From: Microcaldota archaeon
GTDB taxonomy: Archaea; Micrarchaeota; Micrarchaeia; Micrarchaeales; Micrarchaeaceae
Assembly (NCBI GenBank): GCA_021816645.1
Contig: JAKAXF010000035.1
Coordinates: 1-6,461, forward strand
Length of the DNA: 6,461 bases
Reading direction: 5' to 3'
A program made the translations under genes and the position numbers. Within the stretch, counting starts at the first letter, position 1. The number at the start of each line of letters is the position of its first letter. Below, one piece after another: positions 1 to 5,136 of this stretch. The notes below the pieces were generated by a model. That model ran no database searches and had not been told where the DNA came from. It worked only from the letters and a program-made list of their open reading frames with translations.

Positions 1-43
1 TGGATTTTGGCTAGCCATTATAAGCACCACGCCAGGGCTGGGA

Positions 44-71
44 TATTCATAAACCCAATTAAGAAGTTTAT
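44..71 (-). other. 28-nt intron in the T-loop of tRNA-Ser (position 59/60)
   Basis: The intron folds as a near-perfect bulge-helix-bulge. The outer helix is the T stem CTGGG/CCCAG. The central 4-bp helix pairs exon TTCA with intron TGAA. The 5' bulge is AAA (cut after the second A), the 3' bulge is TAT (cut after TA), and the inner helix is TAAAC/GTTTA with an 11-nt loop. Splicing as the archaeal tRNA endonuclease cuts BHB motifs gives exactly the standard 7-nt T-loop TTCAAAT. This is a non-canonical intron site. The splice points are inferred from the fold and from the sensible mature product. Confidence 0.9.
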
Positions 72-105
72 TTTGAACCCAGACGGCTCGGAAGAGCCAT
101 ACGCT

Positions 106-118
106 GCCGGGTAGGTAA
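106..118 (-). other. 13-nt canonical intron in the anticodon loop of tRNA-Ser (37/38)
   Basis: The 20-nt loop between the anticodon stem strands TACGC and GCGTA must lose 13 nt to reach 7. Removing 118-106 leaves CTGGAAA, with anticodon GGA and the usual T33. The splice motif is short and relaxed: exon CTGG can pair with intron CCGG (one G-U pair), leaving a 2-nt 3' bulge, or with CCCG (one mismatch), leaving a 3-nt bulge. The remaining intron loop is only about 6 nt, so there is no inner helix. Site and length follow from loop size; the exact fold is less certain. Confidence 0.75.
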
Positions 119-193
119 TTCCAGGCGTACGCGATACCAGTTTCCGCCACCCTGGCAATGAATTGTACTTGTAACTGATACTTTGAGCAGAAA

Positions 194-202
194 GGTATTT
201 AA
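194..202 (-). promoter_or_regulatory. possible TATA box upstream of tRNA-Ser
   Basis: Minus-strand TTAAATACC lies about 42 nt upstream of the tRNA-Ser 5' end, preceded by GGAG, which could act as part of a BRE. The distance allows a short 5' leader. The stretch between the two tRNAs (157-244) shows nothing else recognisable; co-transcription with tRNA-Lys is equally possible. Confidence 0.35.
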
Positions 203-244
203 CTCCTTCGCAGTCCCTCGCCCGTCGCGCATACTATCGGTTAA

Positions 245-351
245 CGGGCCCGGTGGGAGTTTCACATATCCGCGTTCAACGCGAAAAAGTTTTGAACCCA
301 CGACTGATGGGTTAAAAGCCCACCACTCTGGCCATGCTGAGTTACGGGCCC
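245..351 (-). tRNA. tRNA-Lys(TTT) with a T-loop intron
   Basis: This lysine tRNA is read on the minus strand. Acceptor GGGCCCG (351-345) pairs with CGGGCCC (252-246), the discriminator is G at 245, and no CCA is encoded. The D stem is ACTC/GAGT. The anticodon stem GTGGG/CCCAT (one G-U pair) carries the normal 7-nt loop CTTTTAA with anticodon TTT, and the variable loop has 5 nt. The T stem GTGGG/CCCAC (301-297/257-253) encloses 39 nt rather than 7. Removing 32 nt restores TTCAAAT and gives a 75-nt mature tRNA. There is no anticodon intron. The gene is divergent from the RNase H gene and 88 nt upstream of tRNA-Ser on the same strand. Confidence 0.94.
259..290 (-). other. 32-nt intron in the T-loop of tRNA-Lys (position 59/60)
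   Basis: The bulge-helix-bulge fold has outer helix GTGGG/CCCAC, central helix TTCA/TGAA, 5' bulge AAA and 3' bulge ACT. The intron interior forms a hairpin with a CGCG/CGCG core, a TTGAA loop, and a weaker lower stem with mismatches. Cutting AA|A and AC|T gives T-loop TTCAAAT. The insertion point, central helix and 5' bulge are identical to those of the tRNA-Ser T-loop intron, while the intron interiors differ. Confidence 0.9.
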
Positions 352-376
352 GTGGTTAGACTTTTGATTTTAATCA

Positions 377-385
377 TTTATATAA
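377..385 (-). promoter_or_regulatory. TATA box of tRNA-Lys in the divergent intergenic region
   Basis: TTATATAAA on the minus strand is centred 30 nt upstream of the tRNA-Lys 5' end, the usual archaeal TATA spacing. The motif is nearly palindromic, so it could also be read on the plus strand. It would then place an RNase H transcript start near 407, downstream of the GTG at 392. Confidence 0.6.
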
Positions 386-391
386 CTTGTT

Positions 392-868
392 GTGCTTAGC
401 ATTAGCGGTGCTGCATTGGACGGGAAGAAAGGTCCGCGAAAGCTCGTGGTGTATACAGACGGAGCCGCGAGGGGCAACCCGGGCGAGAGCGCTTCGGGAT
501 TCGAGGTATACGAAGACGGCAGGCCGATCTTCAACACTGTAGTGTACAACGGAGTTAAGACGAACAACTATGCGGAATACAACGCAATAATAAAGGCCCT
601 GGAGTGGTGCGCCGCCAACTCCGACAAAGCCGAAACGTCGGTGGAGCTGTTCTCCGACAGCGACGTGGTGGTAAACCAGATCAACGGAAGGTACAAGGTA
701 AAATCCGCCGGGCTTTCAGAACTTAATGAAAGGGTGCGTGCCATTGCCGGCGATTTTTCAAGCGTTACGTTCAAGAACGTGCCAAGGGAGACGGATGGGA
801 TAAAGAGAGTAGACAAAACACTCAACCGTTTCCTTGATACAAAGGCTTCTTTTAAGCATAAGGCATAA
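392..868 (+). CDS. rnhA: ribonuclease H type 1 (RNase HI family)
   Basis: The 158-residue protein is a single RNase HI domain, which cuts the RNA strand of RNA-DNA hybrids such as R-loops and Okazaki primers in the cytoplasm. Visible motifs in order are YTDGAARGNPG (catalytic D23), NNYAEYNAI (catalytic E62), LFSDSDVVVNQ (catalytic D89) and KRVDKTLNRFL, whose D141 fits the fourth metal-binding aspartate, so the two-metal site looks complete. The C-terminus has the short Archaea-like form without an obvious His loop. The start is uncertain. GTG at 392 gives a 17-residue lead-in before the first strand; TTG at 416 removes eight of these and fits a leaderless transcript from the 377-385 TATA box read on the plus strand. 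No Shine-Dalgarno is visible for either. The downstream AAA gene has its own promoter, so this gene is probably monocistronic. Confidence 0.88.
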   Translation: MLSISGAALDGKKGPRKLVVYTDGAARGNPGESASGFEVYEDGRPIFNTVVYNGVKTNNYAEYNAIIKALEWCAANSDKAETSVELFSDSDVVVNQINGRYKVKSAGLSELNERVRAIAGDFSSVTFKNVPRETDGIKRVDKTLNRFLDTKASFKHKA

Positions 869-888
869 ATATTATTAAAGAGAGATGC

Positions 889-899
889 AATAAATATTT
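889..899 (+). promoter_or_regulatory. TATA box of the TPR-AAA gene
   Basis: AATAAATATTT is centred about 28 nt upstream of the ATG at 922, the spacing expected when the transcript starts at or just before the start codon. There is no Shine-Dalgarno in front of 922, so translation is probably leaderless. A second A/T-rich stretch at 863-877, overlapping the RNase H stop, is too far upstream to be preferred. Confidence 0.5.
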
Positions 900-921
900 T
901 GATTGATTATTTCATCTGGTA

Positions 922-2484
922 ATGCCGATGCCAAAGGAGGAACAGGGAGAGGAGGGCGAAAAAGAAGAGGTCAAGGCAAATGGCAAGTCTGAAGACGAGG
1001 CAAAGGAGCACTGGAAGAACGGCAACGCACGCTTTCAGGAGGGAAATTACGAAGAAGCCGTCAAAGAATATGAAGAGGCGATAAGGCTAAAGAAGGACTA
1101 CGCCGATGCGTATTTCAACAAGGCCCTGACCGAGTATGCGAGCGACAACGTGTTTGATGCCAGGGAGGACCTTGAAAAAGTAATGGAGATACAGCCAAAC
1201 AGCCACGACGCGCCGTACGTAATGGGTGACATTGCAGAGAAGAGAGGCGACCTGATAGGCGCGAGGTACTGGTACGAAAGATCCCTGGCCAACAATCCGA
1301 GATTTGAAGAAGCTAAAAAGAAACTCGAGGAGATAGACTCGAGGCTGCACGAAGACGGAAGGAAGGCGTCGGCTGCGAGCAGCAAGATAGAGCAGCAGAT
1401 TTCTATCAGCAAGAGCTCCACCAAAAAGGAGGCGGAGGATAAGGACGTAATCGAGGAGGGTCAGATAAAAAGCGTGAGGCTTTACAGGCCAAAAAACACT
1501 TTTGATAATGTTGTGGGCGAGCAGAAGGTAAAGGAGTACCTTTACGACAACGTAGTGCTCGCCGTAAAGAAACCGGAGCTGTTCAAAAAATACGGCAAGA
1601 AGCTCGGTGTCGGACTGCTTCTGTACGGGCCGCCTGGAACGGGCAAGACGTACATAGTCGATGCAATAGGCGGTGAATCCAAAGCCAACGTAATAGTAGT
1701 CAGGATACATCAGATAGTAGACATGTACACGGGAAACACTGAGAAGAACCTCAGCAAGATGTTCGAGCTTGCTAAGGCGAACAGGCCGTGCATACTGTTC
1801 TTCGATGAGCTCGACGCGCTCGGAACTAAGAGGGGAGGCGGCGGACCACAGGGAGAGAGCAATTCGATAAGGCTCGCGGTTAACACTTTCCTTACAGAGA
1901 TGAACGGGATAGAAAGCGACCCTGAAGGACTTTTCGTTATAGGTGCGACGAACCAGCCGTGGGATATAGATCCGGCGCTTAAGAGAAGCGGAAGGTTTGG
2001 CGACAGCCTGTACATACCCCCACCCAAGTACAAGGACAGGCGCGAACTTTTCAAGCTTTACACCAAGAACAAGCCGAGGGGCTGGATCAACTACGGCAGG
2101 CTGGCGAGGGCAACTACGGGATACACGCCGGCCGACATAGAGAGGATATGCGACAAGGCGGCGATGAGACCCCTTCTTCACGAATACAGATTCAATAAAG
2201 AGTCAAAGCTTACAATGAAAGATATGCTTGCAGTGCTGAAAGACAAGGATATGAGCGGAAGTACGCTGGACGAATGGTACAGCATGGTGAAGAAGGATGT
2301 GATAAGCTCGACCGAGACGCAGATAGTTGACGGTAAGAAGCAGGAGATAGTAAAGGAGGGCAAGCTCGACTCGCAGGAGAAGGTCCTCTACAAGACCATG
2401 GTGAAGGACATAAAGAAGAACACCAGCGGTTGGAGGATCACCGTAAAGAAAATGATCAGATGGTTCGCGATTCATTTCTTCTGA
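922..2484 (+). CDS. TPR-repeat AAA ATPase (classical Cdc48/SpoVK/Vps4-like AAA module)
   Basis: This 520-residue cytoplasmic protein joins a binding domain to an ATP-driven motor. Residues 1-25 are acidic and low complexity. About three TPR units occupy residues 26-130, for example GNYEEAVKEYEEAI, and are likely to bind a partner or substrate. A charged linker follows to about 185. The AAA module then shows Walker A GPPGTGKT (236-243), an aromatic pore loop MYTG (268-271), Walker B ILFFDELDAL (D295, E296), sensor 1 N344 in GATNQP, and arginine fingers R355/R358 in KRSGRF. All catalytic residues are present and the pore-loop tyrosine suggests substrate threading. Residues 362-440 form the helical lid; about 80 further residues (to FAIHFF) are charged and unrecognised. 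There is one AAA domain only and no Cdc48 N-domain. The substrate is unknown. ATG at 928 is an alternative start two codons later. Confidence 0.9.
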   Translation: MPMPKEEQGEEGEKEEVKANGKSEDEAKEHWKNGNARFQEGNYEEAVKEYEEAIRLKKDYADAYFNKALTEYASDNVFDAREDLEKVMEIQPNSHDAPYVMGDIAEKRGDLIGARYWYERSLANNPRFEEAKKKLEEIDSRLHEDGRKASAASSKIEQQISISKSSTKKEAEDKDVIEEGQIKSVRLYRPKNTFDNVVGEQKVKEYLYDNVVLAVKKPELFKKYGKKLGVGLLLYGPPGTGKTYIVDAIGGESKANVIVVRIHQIVDMYTGNTEKNLSKMFELAKANRPCILFFDELDALGTKRGGGGPQGESNSIRLAVNTFLTEMNGIESDPEGLFVIGATNQPWDIDPALKRSGRFGDSLYIPPPKYKDRRELFKLYTKNKPRGWINYGRLARATTGYTPADIERICDKAAMRPLLHEYRFNKESKLTMKDMLAVLKDKDMSGSTLDEWYSMVKKDVISSTETQIVDGKKQEIVKEGKLDSQEKVLYKTMVKDIKKNTSGWRITVKKMIRWFAIHFF

Positions 2485-2493
2485 CACGCGAAC
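2463..2493 (+). repeat. 7-bp inverted repeat across the AAA stop codon
   Basis: GTTCGCG (2463-2469) and CGCGAAC (2487-2493) are perfect complements separated by 17 nt, with the TGA stop in the loop. No T-run follows directly, so it is not a standard terminator. It may be an mRNA 3'-end structure or chance. Confidence 0.3.
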
Positions 2494-2574
2494 GCTTCGT
2501 TGTGGCAAGACAATAATAAGCGATACAGCCGATGTGCTGCCCCATGACATCAGGTCGGATTCGCGGCTCAAACG

Positions 2575-2584
2575 TTTTTTATTT
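2575..2584 (+). terminator. T-rich terminator after the TPR-AAA gene
   Basis: TTTTTTATTT lies about 90 nt after the AAA stop and just before the convergent tRNA-His. Archaeal RNA polymerase can terminate at T-runs without a hairpin. The stretch 2485-2574 holds no other gene I can support. Confidence 0.45.
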
Positions 2585-2590
2585 GAAAGG

Positions 2591-2662
2591 GGCCTTAGCC
2601 GGGAATCGGACCCGGTCTTGAGGATCCACAGTCCTCCGTGCGGCCATTACACCACTAAGGCC
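2591..2662 (-). tRNA. tRNA-His(GTG), intronless
   Basis: This histidine tRNA is read on the minus strand. Acceptor GCCTTAG (2661-2655) pairs with CTAAGGC (2598-2592). The extra 5' G (-1) at 2662 is encoded and faces C73 at 2591, the identity pair of tRNA-His. The anticodon stem GAGGA/TCCTC encloses CTGTGGA with anticodon GTG. The T stem CCGGG/CCCGG holds a plain 7-nt loop TCCGATT. CCA is not encoded. It has no introns, in contrast to the two tRNAs at the left of the window. It sits downstream of, and on the same strand as, the pilin operon, 77 nt beyond its last stop. Confidence 0.95.
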
Positions 2663-2692
2663 ATGTATGGCATTATGCTGTTCGCGTGAATC

Positions 2693-2700
2693 AATTTAAT
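2693..2700 (-). promoter_or_regulatory. possible TATA box of tRNA-His
   Basis: ATTAAATT on the minus strand is centred about 35 nt upstream of the tRNA-His 5' end. It would give the tRNA its own promoter, independent of the pilin operon that ends at 2740. Confidence 0.4.
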
Positions 2701-2739
2701 TCTATCGCTGGCGTGGATTAATCGAGATTGTTGGTTGCC

Positions 2740-3063
2740 TTACTTGTTCAATTCCATAGTTGCGTACACTTTTGGGTAGGAGTTGCTTTCTGCCAAAATC
2801 GTTCCGTTGATTATCCGTACTGAGAATCCATCTATCGCTGCGGCCGACTTGAATTCCGAGAACCAACCGGTAAAATTAGTGGTGTTTTGAATGTTCGGGG
2901 CCGCGCTTGACATTGCCCTGAGTGCCTCGGCGCTAATTATGTTGTTGTTCAATTCCTGGGCGTATAGCAGCTTCGAATACGATGCTGAAAAGCATAAAGC
3001 GTCGGAAACAACCAGCGCTGCGATAAACAGAGATGCGATAAGGGCAGTACCATATAGGCTCGT
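2740..3063 (-). CDS. small membrane-anchored pilus-operon protein, probable ACG start
   Basis: I do not recognise a family. With ACG at 3061-3063 as start the product has 107 residues, beginning with a hydrophobic segment at about 6-19 (GTALIASLFIAALV), then a short extracytoplasmic domain with sequons NTT, NFT and NGT. It ends operon-style with no recognised downstream partner. It lacks the Q-x-S-x-E motif of its neighbours, so it may be a minor pilin-like or ordinary signal-anchored protein. The first ATG/GTG/TTG in frame is TTG at 2952, which would delete the whole membrane segment and leave a 111-nt gap in an otherwise gapless operon. The ACG follows the previous TGA directly and is preceded by GGTGAT (3072-3067), a perfect Shine-Dalgarno core. 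Alternatives are GTG at 3071-3069 with a -1 shift, or a missing base. Confidence 0.65.
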   Translation of the reverse strand, partial: TSLYGTALIASLFIAALVVSDALCFSASYSKLLYAQELNNNIISAEALRAMSSAAPNIQNTTNFTGWFSEFKSAAAIDGFSVRIINGTILAESNSYPKVYATMELNK

Positions 3064-3447
3064 TCAATCACCACACGCGTACATGCACGAAAGCGAAAAT
3101 TTTGTGCTCTGATTTACTACACCGCACATCAGAGATTTGTGAGTGCAGTATGCGGATCCCCCGTAACTACTCACATTTCCGTCTGCATTGATGCTGATGT
3201 AGTCCACGCCGTATACATAGGCCAGACGCTCCAGTATCGCATGACACGATTCCCCTGCGTACGCAAGGCAGCTATTGAAAGTTTGGTTGCTGCGCGCGGA
3301 CTGCAGAAAATCGTAGAATAGCGCGTGGTATTCCGTGCTGAAACTATCTGCAGACGAAGCGTAAATAGAATATGATACGGTGGAGATTACCGCAACTAGA
3401 ATCAATATTGCTATCAGTGATTCAGTAAGCGCAAATTGTGCACGCGT
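3064..3447 (-). CDS. cysteine-rich type IV pilin-like protein, probable ACG start
   Basis: Read from ACG at 3445-3447 the product has 127 residues and begins M-R-A-Q-FALTE, followed by a hydrophobic stretch (residues 10-24). This is a class III signal segment: positively charged tip, then a cleavage point before Q4 or F5, with E9 in the place of the pilin Glu+5. The remaining part is extracytoplasmic, with sequons (NQT, NVS, NQS) and six cysteines that could form three disulfides. TTG at 3405 is the first ordinary start in frame, but it cuts away the charged tip and half of the hydrophobic helix. The in-frame TGA immediately before ACG blocks any longer start. GGTGA (3456-3452), overlapping the upstream gene's stop, gives a Shine-Dalgarno 4 nt from ACG. 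Pilin-like nature is well supported; the start codon is an inference. Confidence 0.72.
   Translation of the reverse strand, partial: TRAQFALTESLIAILILVAVISTVSYSIYASSADSFSTEYHALFYDFLQSARSNQTFNSCLAYAGESCHAILERLAYVYGVDYISINADGNVSSYGGSAYCTHKSLMCGVVNQSTKFSLSCMYACGD
3067..3072 (-). promoter_or_regulatory. Shine-Dalgarno GGTGAT before the ACG of the last pilus gene
   Basis: GGTGAT matches the complement of the archaeal 16S 3' end and lies inside the last codons of the preceding gene. The order is GGTGAT-TGA-ACG, where TGA is the preceding gene's stop. It decides in favour of the ACG at 3061-3063. Confidence 0.55.
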
Positions 3448-3451
3448 TCAC

Positions 3452-3456
3452 TCACC
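3452..3456 (-). promoter_or_regulatory. Shine-Dalgarno GGTGA before the ACG of the cysteine-rich pilin gene
   Basis: GGTGA overlaps the stop of the large pilin-like gene. The sequence runs GGTGAG-TGA-ACG, so the spacing to ACG (3445-3447) is 4 nt after GGTGA, the same as GGTGG-TAAG-ATG used by the gene starting at 5962. Confidence 0.55.
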
Positions 3457-4807
3457 GTATGTAAATGTACGACCCCGAAACCGAAAATGAAGCGTTTTTG
3501 TGCGGCACCGAATTGTTTATTTTAACGGTCAGGTTCCCAAAGTCTATAGCGCCGAAGGGTTTGCACGAGTACAACGGAGTGCTTGTATTATATTGAGATA
3601 TAGCGCACGGCGAATCTGCTCTGGTGCTGTTGTACAGCTCCGCTGCTCCGCGGTTGTACGAACTTATGGTCTGCTGTATTGTTGCAAGTTCGCTATCCCC
3701 TATCTCAGAGCCGTTGTAATATCCAAGGACATCATTGAGGCTGTTTAGAAGTTGCGTATACTGTGAAGCGGTGCTGCTGTTTATAATTGTAAAGTTCTCA
3801 GATCTGCGCAGCACGTAGTAAGAATAGTCCTGTGTCGGTACGTATGCCGTTACCTGGCCGCCCACGGTTACATTCCCTACGCTTGCGTTGCTGCCACTCT
3901 CCCGGAGTATGCTCGTATTTGTGAGGCTGTTGATGCTGGAGTATAACGTTTTACTTTCTGAAGCGTTTGACAGGAGAAGCGTGTCGTTGTATATGTACCT
4001 ATTCTGAACGCCTATCGAATATAGCGTGCTGTTCATTGTGTTTTCGTATACGCACGTGGTAGCCCATACGACTCCGTCGTCGTAATAACAGGGGTCTGAA
4101 AACATGTAGTAATACCATTTTGCGTTGCTGCCGCATTCGGCCTGCATCGACAGCTCGTGTCCCCAGAAGCCTATGTAACCGCAGTGGCTCCATTCAGAAA
4201 GGTAGGTTATGTTGCTTTGCGGAGAGATGTTGCTGAGTACCGACCCATAATTCTCTGTTAGGGTTGGAACGAACAGAGGGGCCGAGGTGCTATTCGGCGT
4301 TAATGCGGAACCTGGTTGCAGCACGGAGTAGGTAGTCGTGTTTTTTAGTATATGGTTTACACCCGACATTGTCTGCACTACAGAATCGATCGTTATGTTC
4401 AGCCGTCCGACAGCTTCTGGTATCACCGTGAACGAGAATATTTGCACCTGGGCTATAGAAGTATTGTAAAATTTACTTGGTATTGCATACATATGGTCGG
4501 CGCCCATCGTGATATTGTCCATGGTAGCGTTGCTCGCATAAACGACAACCTGGACCGTGCTTGAATGATTTACATATACTTCTTCTGGGGCGTATACATA
4601 TTCGAGAACATTATCCGACGGACTTGCGGCTATGTACCCTGTCTGGTTCTTAATTTCTGTGGCTGTTGCGTTTAGCAGTTCTGTGTACGCGCTTGTTTGG
4701 CTGTGCGTAACATGCAGGTAAATTCCCAATACTGACACGGCAAACGATGACACTGCGGCCAGCAGTATTATGAATTCTATACTTGACTGACCGATTCTTC
4801 TTATCAT
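3452..4807 (-). CDS. large, heavily sequon-rich pilin-like surface protein
   Basis: The 451-residue protein has a type IV pilin-like N-terminus: RRIG then QSSIEFIIL, an exact Q-x-S-x-E-x-x-x-L motif as described for archaeal pilins cut by EppA-type peptidase, with cleavage expected after G6, followed by a hydrophobic helix to about residue 31. The rest is a Ser/Thr/Asn/Tyr-rich outer domain with about 25 N-x-S/T sequons and six cysteines, which points to a glycosylated, disulfide-stabilised surface protein such as a tip adhesin or major non-standard pilin. It is three to six times longer than its neighbours, and I recognise no further domain. The ATG is set by an ATGA overlap with the previous stop and by GGTG five nt upstream. 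It is the fifth of eight genes in the operon. Confidence 0.85.
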   Translation of the reverse strand: MIRRIGQSSIEFIILLAAVSSFAVSVLGIYLHVTHSQTSAYTELLNATATEIKNQTGYIAASPSDNVLEYVYAPEEVYVNHSSTVQVVVYASNATMDNITMGADHMYAIPSKFYNTSIAQVQIFSFTVIPEAVGRLNITIDSVVQTMSGVNHILKNTTTYSVLQPGSALTPNSTSAPLFVPTLTENYGSVLSNISPQSNITYLSEWSHCGYIGFWGHELSMQAECGSNAKWYYYMFSDPCYYDDGVVWATTCVYENTMNSTLYSIGVQNRYIYNDTLLLSNASESKTLYSSINSLTNTSILRESGSNASVGNVTVGGQVTAYVPTQDYSYYVLRRSENFTIINSSTASQYTQLLNSLNDVLGYYNGSEIGDSELATIQQTISSYNRGAAELYNSTRADSPCAISQYNTSTPLYSCKPFGAIDFGNLTVKINNSVPHKNASFSVSGSYIYIR

Positions 4808-5136
4808 TTAGGCACCATCACGTATACTTTTCCGGCTACTGCTACTATCCTGCCCGCACCCCTGGCTACCGAGGAGTTGTAGAATCCTTGCAGTTCGTAT
4901 CCTTCGCCATTTGCCAAAGCGCTGAAAACCGTAAGATTTAGATTCGACGCGTACTCATCGTAGAGCAGCCGCTGCTCGGAGAGCCCACTACCTACCGCAG
5001 AATAGGAATTATTCAGATAGGAGAACCCGTAGCCGAATAGAGTCGCGGTCCTGAATGAAAGGAGCATGAATGCGGTAGTAGCAATCATGATGGCTATGAA
5101 AGCTTCGAAGCTTATTATGATGCCTTTATGTGGCAT
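4804..5136 (-). CDS. type IV pilin-like protein
   Basis: This 110-residue protein has N-terminus MPHKG followed by IIISFEAFIAI. The S-F-E core matches its neighbours, but the motif glutamine is replaced by Ile. Cleavage after G5 or I6 would leave E11 at +6 or +5. One hydrophobic helix (about residues 12-27) precedes a small domain with sequons NNS, NLT and NSS. ATG is supported by GGTGA (5147-5143) six nt upstream, and the gene overlaps the preceding one by 11 nt and the following one by ATGA. It is probably a minor or core pilin subunit; which of the two cannot be told from sequence. Confidence 0.82.
   Translation of the reverse strand: MPHKGIIISFEAFIAIMIATTAFMLLSFRTATLFGYGFSYLNNSYSAVGSGLSEQRLLYDEYASNLNLTVFSALANGEGYELQGFYNSSVARGAGRIVAVAGKVYVMVPK

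Larger units (their letters stand above)
30..156 (-). tRNA. tRNA-Ser(GGA), class II, with two introns
   Basis: This serine tRNA is read on the minus strand. Acceptor strands GCCAGGG (156-150) and CCCTGGC (37-31) pair perfectly, with G as discriminator at 30; CCA is not encoded. The D stem is GCG/CGC, the anticodon stem TACGC/GCGTA (129-125/104-100), and a long variable arm GGCTC-TTCC-GAGCC marks a class II tRNA, as expected for Ser. The anticodon GGA is at 122-120. The T stem CTGGG/CCCAG (82-78/42-38) closes a loop far too long to be mature. Removing a 13-nt insertion at 37/38 and a 28-nt insertion at 59/60 gives anticodon loop CTGGAAA and T-loop TTCAAAT, and a mature length of 86 nt. Leu was considered because of the long arm, but the anticodon reads Ser. 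Gene-finding programs that need an intact T arm may miss it. Confidence 0.93.

Noticed and set aside
1..29. Minus-strand ATG at 18-16 (ATG GCT AGC CAA) preceded by GGTG, possibly a gene running off the left edge.
   Set aside because: Only six codons are visible, so coding cannot be judged; the adjacent bases may simply be the tRNA-Ser trailer.
68..301. Minus-strand open frame of 77 residues near the left end.
   Set aside because: It lies almost wholly within tRNA-Ser, the spacer and the tRNA-Lys intron/T arm; the tRNA folds explain the sequence.
1087..2181. Long minus-strand open frame (364 residues) opposite the AAA gene.
   Set aside because: It is the antisense shadow of a gene with complete AAA motifs; its translation is Arg/Tyr/Leu-rich with no recognisable domain and no promoter or ribosome site of its own.
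2463..2493. Inverted repeat across the AAA stop as an intrinsic terminator.
   Set aside because: It has a 17-nt loop and no following T-run; the T-rich stretch at 2575-2584 is a better terminator candidate.
2203..2571. Minus-strand open frame overlapping the AAA 3' end and the following intergenic stretch.
   Set aside because: Composition is that of an antisense shadow, and it runs through the terminator region with no ribosome site or family resemblance.
2740..3447. In-frame TGA at 3064-3066 as a recoded sense codon joining two genes into one protein.
   Set aside because: The downstream part begins with its own hydrophobic signal segment, TGA is used as an ordinary stop elsewhere in the window (2482-2484, 3452-3454), and no recoding structure is evident.
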